From the NCBI GenBank assembly GCA_910585405.1, contig CAJUDO010000011.1:1-64000 (forward strand): a DNA stretch of 64,000 bases. Reading direction: 5' to 3'. The DNA is from an uncultured Peptococcaceae bacterium. GTDB lineage: Bacteria > Bacillota > Peptococcia > Peptococcales > Peptococcaceae. Positions 54,159-62,064 of this stretch are shown here, piece after piece (within the stretch, counting starts at the first letter, position 1; each line of letters starts with the position of its first letter). A model generated the notes under the pieces. The model did no database searches. It was not told the origin of the DNA and saw only the letters and a program-made list of their open reading frames with translations. The position numbers and the translations under genes are program-made.

Positions 54159-55787
54159 ATGAAAACATTGTATTACAACGGAAAAATCATTACCGTCAAT
54201 GATGCACAGCCGCAAGCAGAAGCACTTCTTGTTGAAGATGGAAAAATTCTTGCCGTCGGAGCACAAAACACGGTGAGCGTGTTAAAAGATGATGCGACAG
54301 AATTAGTTGATTTGCAGGGAAAAACTATGCTGCCAGGTTTTATCGACGGACACGGTCATATTGGAAATCTGATTGTAGCATTGCCCAAACTGTACCCGCC
54401 ACCAGCTGGTATCGTGGACAGTAAAGAGACTTTGTTCCGAGAAATGAAGAAGATGATTGCCAATGGAGAGCTTTTGGAGAATGGCTGGTTTGCAGCGCTG
54501 GGATATGACAATGCATTTTTTGAAAATGAAGAACACCCAACTAGAAAAGAGCTGGATGAAATCTCTACAGAAATTCCTATTTTATTGTTGCATGTCAGCG
54601 GACATGTCGGCGTCGTTAATTCCAAAGCACTTGAATTGGCCGGTTGGACAGCAGATACGCCTAATCCAGAAGGTGCTGTAATACAGAGAGACCCAGTTAC
54701 AGGAGAATTAAACGGCATTTTGGAAGAGAAGGCAATCCACATCATTGGTTTTGGTTATACTATGAAAGGATTGAGTGCAGAAAGTCTTTCTGAAATGTTT
54801 TTGCACACCCAACAGTATTATGCCAGCAATGGCATCACCACAGCACAGGAGGGTGGCACCACGCAGGAGGTGCTGCAAATGCTGGACTATTGCCGAAGCC
54901 ATGATAAACTGATTCTGGATATTGTCGCATATCCTATACAGGAATATGTAGCTGAGTTGATTCCCAACGATTCTGAGTCGCAGAAATATCAAAATCATCT
55001 GAAAATTGGTGGTGCCAAGGTCGTAGCAGACGGCTCTCCGCAGGCAAAAACAGCTTGGCTGACCCAACCTTACTATAAGAAACCTTCTTATGCGGAGGAA
55101 GGGTATTCCGGCTATCCTATTTATACTGATGAGCAGATGGAGCAATTTTGCAAAACCGCTATGGAGCACAATTGGCAGATGCTTGTGCACTGCAACGGCG
55201 ATGCGATGGGAGATCAGTTTATCCGAGCATATCAAAAAGCAACGGAAAACAGCGGGAATCAGAAAGATTTGCGGCCGGTCATGATTCATGCCCAAACGGT
55301 GCGGGAAGACCAGCTGGACGCCATGAAAGAGTTGGGAATCACACCGTCCTATTTCCACGACCATGTTTATTATTGGGGTGATTACCATTTAGACTCTGTA
55401 TTGGGTCCCGAACGAGGCAGAAGGATCAGCCCATTAAAATCTTCTGTCGTGCGCAATATGCGTTTTACCGTACACAATGATATGCCTGTTACACCTCCCA
55501 ATCCTGTATTTAATATTCATAATGCTGTAAACCGTAAAACACGGACCGGCAGAGAGATTGGCACAGAATATGCAATTGATGTGATGGAAGCAATCCGGGC
55601 TGTCACCATCTATGGTGCATATCAATATTTTGATGAAGCCATCAAAGGCTCTCTGGAAGTAGGGAAGTTGGCCGATATGGTAATTCTGGATAAAAATCCG
55701 CTGGAAGTTCCCAAGGAAGAAATTAAAGATATCCGTGTGCTGGAAACTATAAAAGAAGGCAAAACAATTTATAAAGCAGAATCATAA
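54159..55787 (+). CDS. Amidohydrolase (YtcJ/amidohydrolase-3 type)
   Basis: A 542-residue metal-dependent hydrolase of the amidohydrolase superfamily, amidohydrolase-3 branch. The N-terminal beta-sandwich is followed by the metal motif FIDGHGHIG, the long family-specific loops, HVSGHVGVVNSKAL, and the C-terminal domain with LADMVILDKNPL. Such enzymes cleave C-N bonds of amides or N-formyl compounds; the substrate is unknown. ATG 54159 fits AAAGGA by nine bases. No signal peptide. Paired with MFS B and closed by a terminator. Confidence 0.85.
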   Translation: MKTLYYNGKIITVNDAQPQAEALLVEDGKILAVGAQNTVSVLKDDATELVDLQGKTMLPGFIDGHGHIGNLIVALPKLYPPPAGIVDSKETLFREMKKMIANGELLENGWFAALGYDNAFFENEEHPTRKELDEISTEIPILLLHVSGHVGVVNSKALELAGWTADTPNPEGAVIQRDPVTGELNGILEEKAIHIIGFGYTMKGLSAESLSEMFLHTQQYYASNGITTAQEGGTTQEVLQMLDYCRSHDKLILDIVAYPIQEYVAELIPNDSESQKYQNHLKIGGAKVVADGSPQAKTAWLTQPYYKKPSYAEEGYSGYPIYTDEQMEQFCKTAMEHNWQMLVHCNGDAMGDQFIRAYQKATENSGNQKDLRPVMIHAQTVREDQLDAMKELGITPSYFHDHVYYWGDYHLDSVLGPERGRRISPLKSSVVRNMRFTVHNDMPVTPPNPVFNIHNAVNRKTRTGREIGTEYAIDVMEAIRAVTIYGAYQYFDEAIKGSLEVGKLADMVILDKNPLEVPKEEIKDIRVLETIKEGKTIYKAES

Positions 55788-55809
55788 AAACTCAAAAGTT
55801 TATTATGTG

Positions 55810-55845
55810 AAAAGGGGGTGCGAAATTTTTTCGTATCCCCTTTTT
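55810..55845 (+). terminator. Terminator after amidohydrolase
   Basis: AAAAGGGG plus GTGCGAA pairs with TTCGTAT plus CCCCTTTT, ending in T5. Confidence 0.88.
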
Positions 55846-56019
55846 GAGGTATCGCTACAAGAAAAATTTCATTAATCTGAGAAAGATGATACTCTGCATA
55901 ACCAAATATCCTGTGCAATGCATTTGCATATTTTTACATCGTGATATGCTTTATTTGCAGATATTTCATAGTATATTGTATTTTTTCTGTATTTTTTTCC
56001 AAAAGCAACAAATGAGCGG

Positions 56020-56048
56020 TTGACAGCCAGGCATACCGGTGCTATGAT
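56020..56048 (+). promoter_or_regulatory. Promoter of the lysine riboswitch operon
   Basis: TTGACA (56020-56025), 17-base spacer, TATGAT (56043-56048). Confidence 0.85.
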
Positions 56049-56085
56049 AGAGAATAATTAAATACAAAGATGCCTTGTCTGACTA

Positions 56086-56330
56086 GATAGGGTAGAGGCG
56101 CGAAACTTATCAGTAGTACTGGGGAGATTCAGGAGATCAGAGAGACAGTATAAAAGGAATTTTCGCCGAAGTCTGTTGATGTCCTGCAGAAACAGGCTGG
56201 GGCTGTATCGAACAGGTACAGGACTGTCAGCAGCCGCAACCCAAGCAGCTGTTGTTGAGCTATCATGTATGGGGATGGAGGCTGATTCTAAAGCTATCGC
56301 TAAAGGGTTTTTCTCCCTTTAGCTTTTTTT
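56086..56330 (+). promoter_or_regulatory. Lysine riboswitch (L box) with terminator
   Basis: The aptamer shows the L-box core: P1 GATAG (56086-56090) pairing with CTATC (56260-56264), GTAGAGGCGCGAA, CAGTAGTACTGGGG, GCCGAAG, and GGCTGGGGCTG. The expression platform ends in the terminator GCTAAAGGG (56299-56307) / CCCTTTAGC (56315-56323) and a T run. Lysine binding should favour the terminator and shut off dapB-asd-dapA. The 350-base gap 56020-56374 is fully explained by promoter, riboswitch and the dapB ribosome site. Confidence 0.9.
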
Positions 56331-56374
56331 ATAAATCACAACCAATCTCATCCCTGCATAAAGGAGGAACTAAA

Positions 56375-57169
56375 ATGATTCGAGTAGGTGTAATGGGTGC
56401 TTGTGGCCGTATGGGCCGCGAAATTTGTCGTACCGTAGTGGATGATCCAGAGCTGGAGCTGGTGGCGGCCTTCGATAGAGAATATCAAGGTATGGAAATC
56501 GGCGCATTGATTGGCCGTCCTGTAGAAGGCGTGCTGGTAGAAACTGATTTGCAGAAGCTATTGGGCAGTGTGGCTATTGATGTCATGATTGATTTTACCG
56601 TGGCTGACGCTATGCGGGTGAATGTACCGCAGGTATTGGAGAAAGGGATTGCAGTGGTAGCCGGCACCACAGGATTGAGCGCGGAGGAACGGGCAGAGAT
56701 GGGAAAATTGGCGGAAGCTCACCAGACAGGGATGTTCCACGCCGCAAACTTTGCTATCGGCGCCGTGTTGATGATGAAGTTCGCCGCTGAAGCAGCCAAA
56801 TATATGCCTTATGCAGAAGTCATTGAGCTGCATCACGATAAAAAATTAGACGCGCCGTCGGGAACAGCGGCGACAACCTTGGCTAAAATTGCCGAGAATC
56901 GTCCAGCCTTAAAACAAGGCATGGAAAATGAGTATGAAAAAATTACGGGAGCTCGCGGCGGTGAATATGAAGGTATGCGGGTACATAGTGTACGGCTGCC
57001 GGGATTTGTAGCTAGTCAGGAAGTTATTTTCGGCGGCTTGGGTCAGACCTTGACCATTCGTCACGATTCTATTTCCCGGGAATCCTTTATGCCTGGAATT
57101 GCTTTAGCAGCAAAAAAAGTAAAAGGCTGGACTGGTTTGGTAGAAGATCTGGAGAATATTTTAGATTAG
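56375..57169 (+). CDS. dapB: 4-hydroxy-tetrahydrodipicolinate reductase
   Basis: A 264-residue NAD(P)H reductase of the diaminopimelate/lysine pathway. N-terminal GACGRMGRE, the mid-chain FHAANFAIGAVLM, and the catalytic ELHHDKKLDAPSGTA are visible. The ATG at 56375 follows AAGGAGG; upstream in-frame codons are within the riboswitch terminator. First gene of the operon. Confidence 0.96.
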   Translation: MIRVGVMGACGRMGREICRTVVDDPELELVAAFDREYQGMEIGALIGRPVEGVLVETDLQKLLGSVAIDVMIDFTVADAMRVNVPQVLEKGIAVVAGTTGLSAEERAEMGKLAEAHQTGMFHAANFAIGAVLMMKFAAEAAKYMPYAEVIELHHDKKLDAPSGTAATTLAKIAENRPALKQGMENEYEKITGARGGEYEGMRVHSVRLPGFVASQEVIFGGLGQTLTIRHDSISRESFMPGIALAAKKVKGWTGLVEDLENILD

Positions 57170-57214
57170 TTGATAGAAAAAATAAATTCTAAATAGATGC
57201 TGGGAGGAAAAACA

Positions 57215-58225
57215 ATGAAAGAATTAACGATTGCGGTAGTAGGTGCAACAGGCGCGGTAGGTCAGGAAATCCTGAAGGTAATGGCAGAACGGAAAATTCC
57301 ATATAAAGAATTGCGTCTGTTGGCCAGTGCCAGAAGCGCCGGAACACAGATTGAATATCAGGGAAAAACCTATACAGTACAGGAAACTACAGAAAATTCT
57401 TTTGATGATGTGGATTTGGCCCTGTTTGCAGGCGGTCCTGCCAGCCGTGCCTTTGGCCGTTTGGCCCAATCAAAAGGTTGCGTCGTGATTGACAACAGCA
57501 GTACCTTCCGTTTGGAGCCGGACGTACCATTGGTTGTGCCGGAAGTAAATCCAGAAGCATTAAAAGAGCACAAAGGCCTGATTGCCAATCCAAACTGCTC
57601 TACCATTTTGCTGGTATCTGCCTTGTATCCGCTGTACAAAAAGAGCAAAGTAAAACGGGTAATTGTTTCTACCTATCAGGCCGTATCCGGCGCAGGGAAA
57701 GAAGCCATCGACGAGTTGACCTTACAGGTACAACAAACATTAAACGGGGAAGCCATTGAACCCCATGTATTTCAGCATCAAATTGCCTTTAACTTGATTC
57801 CCCATATTGATGTGTGGATGGAGGACGACTATACAAAAGAAGAAATGAAGCTGGTTTACGAAACGCAAAAAATTTTAAGCGACAACAATATTTCGATTAC
57901 GCCTACTGCAGTGCGTGTACCGGTGTATCGCAGCCACTCCGAATCGGTTTATGTAGAAACGGAAGAAACCATCACACCAGATGAAGCGAGAGCATTGATG
58001 GAAGCAGAACCAGGCATCATTGTGCAGGATGATCCCCATAATAATGTGTACCCAATGCCGTTATTTACTTCTGATACCGATGAAGTATATGTTGGACGCA
58101 TTCGTCGGGATTTGGGCTGCGACAAAGCGCTCAATATGTGGATTGCTTTCGACCAGCTGCGCAAAGGTGCTGCAACCAACGCTGTACAAATTGCTGAAGA
58201 ATTGCTGCGTCAAAACTTACTTTAA
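57215..58225 (+). CDS. asd: Aspartate-semialdehyde dehydrogenase
   Basis: A 336-residue NADPH enzyme reducing aspartyl phosphate to the semialdehyde. GATGAVGQEIL at the N-terminus, active-site Cys in ANPNCSTILL, YQAVSGAGKEA, and RVPVYRSHSESVY are diagnostic. ATG 57215 follows GGGAGG. Second gene of the dap operon. Confidence 0.95.
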   Translation: MKELTIAVVGATGAVGQEILKVMAERKIPYKELRLLASARSAGTQIEYQGKTYTVQETTENSFDDVDLALFAGGPASRAFGRLAQSKGCVVIDNSSTFRLEPDVPLVVPEVNPEALKEHKGLIANPNCSTILLVSALYPLYKKSKVKRVIVSTYQAVSGAGKEAIDELTLQVQQTLNGEAIEPHVFQHQIAFNLIPHIDVWMEDDYTKEEMKLVYETQKILSDNNISITPTAVRVPVYRSHSESVYVETEETITPDEARALMEAEPGIIVQDDPHNNVYPMPLFTSDTDEVYVGRIRRDLGCDKALNMWIAFDQLRKGAATNAVQIAEELLRQNLL

Positions 58226-58315
58226 TTTTTGTCACTAAAGAAGGGATACCAGCATAGACTTAAGAAACAGAGTATCGCAATTTCCCGTTTACATTCATTT
58301 TAAGGAGGAATTTTT

Positions 58316-59194
58316 ATGGATTTTGGCAGATTATTAACCGCAATGGTAACTCCATTTTTAGATAACGGAGAGGTAGATTACGCCGAAGTAAAACGCTTGG
58401 CAGTACATTTAATTGAAAACGGTAATGACAGCATCTTAGTATGCGGCACAACAGCAGAAACTCCAACACTGACCCATGAGGAAAAGGTCAATATCGTCAA
58501 GGCTGTAAAAGAAGCAGTGGGCGATCGCGCAAAAATCGTAGTAGGTACCGGTACCAATTGTACCCGCACTACAATTGAAGCGACAAAGGAAATGGAAGCC
58601 CTGGGAGCAGACGGCATTCTGGTGGTAGAGCCCTATTATAACAAACCGTCCCAGGAGGGAATGTATCAGCATTTCAAAGCAGTGGCGGAGGCAACCTCTT
58701 TACCCATCATTCTGTACAATATTCCCGGACGTTGCGGTGTAAATATGACTCCAGAGCTCATTGCCCGTCTGGCCCAAATTCCCAATATCGTCGCTGTGAA
58801 AGAAGCCGGCGGCAGTGTGGAACAGGTGAGCAAGATCAGAACATTAGTACCTGATGATTTTGTGATTTACAGCGGCGATGATTCTCTGACATTGCCAATG
58901 ATGTCTGTAGGCGCTTACGGCGTAATCAGCGTGGCTGCCCATGTAGCGGGCAAGGAAATCCGTGCTATGATCGACGCTTATGTGGCAGGTAATGTCGCAG
59001 AAGCAGCGCAATGGCATAAAAAATTGTATCCGATTTTCAAATCCTTATTTATTACAGCAAATCCGGTGCCAGTAAAATATGCACTGAGCCAGGTCGGCTT
59101 TGGTAATGGGAAAGTACGGTTGCCGTTGGTAGAAGCCAACGACAGTGAAAAAGCGATTGTATTTCAGACAATGAAAGATTTGCATCTGGTATAA
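58316..59194 (+). CDS. dapA: 4-hydroxy-tetrahydrodipicolinate synthase
   Basis: A 292-residue TIM-barrel lyase condensing pyruvate with aspartate semialdehyde. CGTTAETPTLTHEEK, the YNIPGRCGVNM block with catalytic Tyr, and VKEAGGS with the Schiff-base Lys are present. AAGGAGG precedes the ATG. Last gene of the dap operon. Confidence 0.96.
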   Translation: MDFGRLLTAMVTPFLDNGEVDYAEVKRLAVHLIENGNDSILVCGTTAETPTLTHEEKVNIVKAVKEAVGDRAKIVVGTGTNCTRTTIEATKEMEALGADGILVVEPYYNKPSQEGMYQHFKAVAEATSLPIILYNIPGRCGVNMTPELIARLAQIPNIVAVKEAGGSVEQVSKIRTLVPDDFVIYSGDDSLTLPMMSVGAYGVISVAAHVAGKEIRAMIDAYVAGNVAEAAQWHKKLYPIFKSLFITANPVPVKYALSQVGFGNGKVRLPLVEANDSEKAIVFQTMKDLHLV

Positions 59195-59231
59195 GCGGCG
59201 CATAGAAACAAGAACACATTTGCAAACATAA

Positions 59232-59271
59232 AGAGGGACGGAGCAACCATTTTCGGCTGCTGCGTCCCTCT
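59232..59271. terminator. Hairpin after dapA
   Basis: AGAGGGACG / CGTCCCTCT with an imperfect inner helix (GAGCAACC / GGCTGCTG); flanked by AAA on one side and T-rich sequence on the other, between two convergent genes. Confidence 0.7.
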
Positions 59272-59326
59272 CTCTATGTGATTTTTTATATATTGTCAAA
59301 AGATGCAGTCACGGCTCTATATCACT

Positions 59327-59857
59327 CTAATCAAAAATATCATCCAGATTTATCACGATATCCGGCAAAACAAAGGATTTTACCTGTCCCTCACAATACA
59401 CCTCTTCCTGTCCATCGGAAAAGGACAGAACGGCAATACATTTTTCCTCCGGAGAGACAATCCAATATTCCCGGACGCCTAGTTGTTCATATTTGCGACG
59501 TTTCAGGATGTGATCGCGGGATGCGCTGGTGGGACTGATAATCTCTATGGCAATCATAGGCGGTTTGTCATAGTGTTTCCGTTCACGAATATCTTCATTG
59601 CAAATAACCATCAAGTCTGGAATGAAGTTTTGTTCGTCAAGAACCAAATCAATCTCTTGAATGGGCATACAGGATGTTCCTTTCAAAATATGCCATAGCT
59701 CTGAAAAAAGTTTGCCGCTAATCCACTGATGTGCAAGGGACGGGCGGAGCGACATCATCACAATGCCGTCAATCAATTCGTAATTCCGGCCTTCTTCTTT
59801 TTTCATAGCTTCAAATTCTGACAAGGTAACCGGCTGTAATGATTTCATTTGTGTCAT
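59327..59857 (-). CDS. Uma2-family (DUF820) nuclease-fold protein
   Basis: A 176-residue protein of the Uma2/DUF820 family with a PD-(D/E)xK-like core: IPDLMVI, IAIEIISPTS, DHILKRRKYEQLGVREYWIV. The family is common in cyanobacteria and some Bacillota; nuclease activity and role are unproven. The ATG (59857) has AAGGAG nine bases upstream. It is a lone gene, convergent with dapA. Confidence 0.85.
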   Translation of the reverse strand: MTQMKSLQPVTLSEFEAMKKEEGRNYELIDGIVMMSLRPSLAHQWISGKLFSELWHILKGTSCMPIQEIDLVLDEQNFIPDLMVICNEDIRERKHYDKPPMIAIEIISPTSASRDHILKRRKYEQLGVREYWIVSPEEKCIAVLSFSDGQEEVYCEGQVKSFVLPDIVINLDDIFD

Positions 59858-59964
59858 AAGATCACGCTCCTTCAGAAAATAGCGAACAGGTCAACGTATA
59901 TCGTTATTATACGCTATCCCTGCTGCAAACACAATGAAAACCGCACAAATTTTCGCTGGAATTA

Positions 59965-59999
59965 CAAAAGCCTCCCAATCCGAAAAGGAGAGGGAGGCT
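59965..59999 (-). terminator. Terminator of the small Cys/Gly-rich gene cluster
   Basis: Read on the minus strand: AGCCTCCC, loop, GGGAGGCT, then TTTT. It closes the minus-strand cluster 60077-60962. Confidence 0.75.
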
Positions 60000-60076
60000 C
60001 TTGCTTTGCCAAAAATCAATTTGCCATGGCAGTTATTTTTTCACTGCTGTGTGCATAGAGTATTACAAATGGCTTG

Positions 60077-60301
60077 TTAGCAGCAACCGCCGCCGGCAAA
60101 TCCGAAAATTAAGAATAAGAAGATCACGAAAATAATGATCCACCAAATCCAGCTCCAGCTGCCACCGCCGCCAAATCCGCCGCAACCGTTGTTGCAGCAG
60201 GAGTTGCAGCCGCAACCATTGTTAAACATTGTGCCGCATCCGCAGCCGTTGTCACATTCATTGTAGCTTCCGCAGCCACAAGACGATACCTGTTCATTCA
60301 T
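60077..60301 (-). CDS. Cys/Gly-rich small membrane protein
   Basis: A 74-residue protein. The first 45 residues are very rich in Cys, Gly and Asn (CGCGSYNEC, NGCGCG, CCNNGCGG), followed by one membrane helix (WIWWIIIFVIFLFLIFGFA) and a final GGGCC. It resembles no named family closely; the Gly/Cys head plus tail anchor recalls small spore or envelope proteins. ATG 60301 follows AGGAGG by nine bases; the reading frame continues upstream without a site. Confidence 0.7.
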   Translation of the reverse strand: MNEQVSSCGCGSYNECDNGCGCGTMFNNGCGCNSCCNNGCGGFGGGGSWSWIWWIIIFVIFLFLIFGFAGGGCC

Positions 60302-60315
60302 AATAAAAAACCTCC

Positions 60316-60453
60316 TCAGTAAATATGTGATGCATCTGCCGCCGGGATTGGGCAAGCGAATAACCATTTTATGAGCCAGAGGATCAGAATCAGCATCAGC
60401 ATAGTTTCAAAATAGTAATAGCTTTTTGCGCGCAGCGCCTGATAATCCTCCAC
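60316..60453 (-). CDS. Very small single-helix membrane protein
   Basis: A 45-residue frame starting at GTG (complement of 60451-60453) with AAAGGG about ten bases upstream, reading VEDYQALRAK, then the helix FETMLMLILILWLIKWLF and ACPIPAAD. The helix closely matches the tail of the protein at 60747 (FETLIMLIIIIWLLRWLF), which supports it as a real gene despite its size. It lies 14 bases upstream of the Cys/Gly-rich gene at 60301. Confidence 0.65.
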   Translation of the reverse strand: MEDYQALRAKSYYYFETMLMLILILWLIKWLFACPIPAADASHIY

Positions 60454-60522
60454 AGGAATCCATCCCTTTCAAACCTGTTGTACGTATTGTTCGAGCCTGC
60501 AGTCTGTTTTCCGCGCCGCCCT

Positions 60523-60747
60523 TTAACGAGGACCGGGTGGTCTCCGATACATATTGCGGGGCCCTTGTCGAAAATGCTGCCGCAAATGTTCGGTGCCTGA
60601 AACAGCCTTTTCAATAAAGGGAAAAAATTCTTCCAGCGCATTCAACAGATGATCCACACTGTCTGCCAGACCTCGCATACTGGTTGTGGTATTTTTCAGG
60701 TGGTCAACAGTGCGAACCAAAGGCTCTGTTGCCCGTTGCTCTGTCAT
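60523..60747 (-). CDS. Small amphipathic-helix protein
   Basis: Not recognised. A 74-residue soluble protein with a long amphipathic helix (LVRTVDHLKNTTTSMRGLA, HLLNALEEFFPFIE) and a basic, proline-rich tail ending RPPGPR. Its ATG overlaps the TAA of the upstream gene (TAATG), so it is translationally coupled to it. Confidence 0.6.
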   Translation of the reverse strand: MTEQRATEPLVRTVDHLKNTTTSMRGLADSVDHLLNALEEFFPFIEKAVSGTEHLRQHFRQGPRNMYRRPPGPR

Positions 60748-60962
60748 TAGCAGCCGCAGTTATTGTTGCACCCACAACCACAGTTGCCGCCGCTGAAGAT
60801 ACCGCAGCTGAATAACCATCTTAACAACCAGATGATGATAATCAACATAATTAATGTTTCAAAGAAACTTCCGTTGCAGCCGCCGCCAAACCCGCAGCAG
60901 TTATCTTCACAGCAATTATTTCCCCAACCTAAACCAAACTGACTTGTTAAATTTTCAGACAT
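60747..60962 (-). CDS. Cys-rich small membrane protein
   Basis: A 71-residue protein: an N-terminal segment with CCEDNCCGFGGGC, one membrane helix FETLIMLIIIIWLLRWLF, and a Cys/Gly/Asn tail (GNCGCGCNNNCGC). The start ATG 60962 has GGAGG seven to nine bases upstream. First gene of the minus-strand cluster. Confidence 0.7.
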   Translation of the reverse strand: MSENLTSQFGLGWGNNCCEDNCCGFGGGCNGSFFETLIMLIIIIWLLRWLFSCGIFSGGNCGCGCNNNCGC

Positions 60963-61088
60963 TGTGATTTCCTCCTTTGATTTTTGAGAAGAGTTGAGTG
61001 TCTTGCCACTCACAATACTATCCTATGTAAAAAATACAAAAGGGTGAACCAAATTAACAAAAAATTTCGGAAAGGAGGGGAGCAGAGC

Positions 61089-61310
61089 ATGAGCAATTTA
61101 ATGGGACAGCCGCCAACACCGGGCAGCTTGCAGGATTTAAAGCTTTTAGTACAACAGTTTGAAGCTTTTTTGCCAGAAGATAAGCGCGCTGTGATTCAAA
61201 ACACCATCGCGCAGCTGGAAGCAACGGGCGGCGTACAGAACGAAGCCCAGGGACAGGAAATATTGTCTGGATTAATGCAGGCACTGGGATTAACAGGATT
61301 ACAAAAATAA
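61089..61310 (+). CDS. Small hypothetical protein
   Basis: Not recognised. A 73-residue soluble, mildly acidic protein (LKLLVQQFEAFLPEDKRAVI, then AQLEATGG and a helical end). A very strong AAAGGAGGGGAG site precedes the ATG. It is divergent from the Cys-rich cluster and about 110 bases before spoIIM; possibly co-expressed with one of them. Confidence 0.65.
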   Translation: MSNLMGQPPTPGSLQDLKLLVQQFEAFLPEDKRAVIQNTIAQLEATGGVQNEAQGQEILSGLMQALGLTGLQK

Positions 61311-61419
61311 GCCTCTTATGGTTTTCATCCCGTCTTCGTTGTTTTGCGAAGACGGCAGAGGACAAGCATAAGATATGAAAGCATTAATATTGATTTTAAT
61401 GACGAAAGGGGGGTCTCAC

Positions 61420-61953
61420 TTGAAAAAAATAATTCTCTTGCAAGGCTTTTTATTTTTCGGCGGCTTGCTGTTCGGAATTGCGGCCTATGTTTGTTTGCCC
61501 GACGAGCAGATATTTGCTTTGCAGCAATTTCTCAGCATTCAGATGCAGGAAATGTCCGACGGTGCGTCATGGACAACGCTGTCAAGCAGTATTTTTCACG
61601 CCAACTGTATGGATTTGCTTCGCCTCTATTTAGCAGGAATTTGCTTGATCGGCTTTCCGTTAATCTGCCTGTTTCTCTTTGTAAAGGGCTTCACCTTTGG
61701 TTTTGCCGGTTGTTTTTTATTGGGACATTCTCCATTTTTAGTGCTCACCAGAGTTTTTTTCACACCGCTGTTAATAATTGCCGCCGCTCTGGGCTGCCGT
61801 TTTAATTTTATGTTGATCCAGAATCGTGTCAGCAATCCGCTGCATCAGCTTGTACAGTACACCCTTGTGTTTTTGTTTCTCTTTCTTTTGACCTTAGTGG
61901 TCAGCTATCTCGACGGATTGAGCAGCAACAGTTTTTTACACCATCTCAGCTGA
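61420..61953 (+). CDS. spoIIM: Stage II sporulation protein M-like membrane protein
   Basis: A membrane protein of about 177 residues with five hydrophobic helices. The SpoIIM pattern is visible: an N-terminal helix (KKIILLQGFLFFGGLLFGI), an extracellular loop, ANCMDLLRLYLAGICLIGFP, then LFVKGFTFGFAGCFLL. SpoIIM joins SpoIID and SpoIIP in septal peptidoglycan remodelling during engulfment. The likely start is TTG 61420 (AAAGGGGGG six bases upstream); ATG 61375 and 61399 lack a site. It precedes xerD and deoB, as in many endospore formers. No other spo gene is in the window. Confidence 0.78.
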   Translation: MKKIILLQGFLFFGGLLFGIAAYVCLPDEQIFALQQFLSIQMQEMSDGASWTTLSSSIFHANCMDLLRLYLAGICLIGFPLICLFLFVKGFTFGFAGCFLLGHSPFLVLTRVFFTPLLIIAAALGCRFNFMLIQNRVSNPLHQLVQYTLVFLFLFLLTLVVSYLDGLSSNSFLHHLS

Positions 61954-62064
61954 CTTTCTGCTAGACTTTCTTTGGAAAAAAGGGTACACTAACTAATAAG
62001 AACAGATGACGCAAGGATTGAATTTTTGCTACGTTATATACAGCAAGACAAAGGATGTGACACC

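Noticed and set aside
54708..55388. 226-codon minus-strand open frame
   Set aside because: Fully antisense to the amidohydrolase, no family resemblance or ribosome site.
60396..60641. 81-codon minus-strand frame across the small-protein cluster
   Set aside because: Overlaps the better supported genes at 60316-60453 and 60523-60747; no ribosome site or conserved motif.
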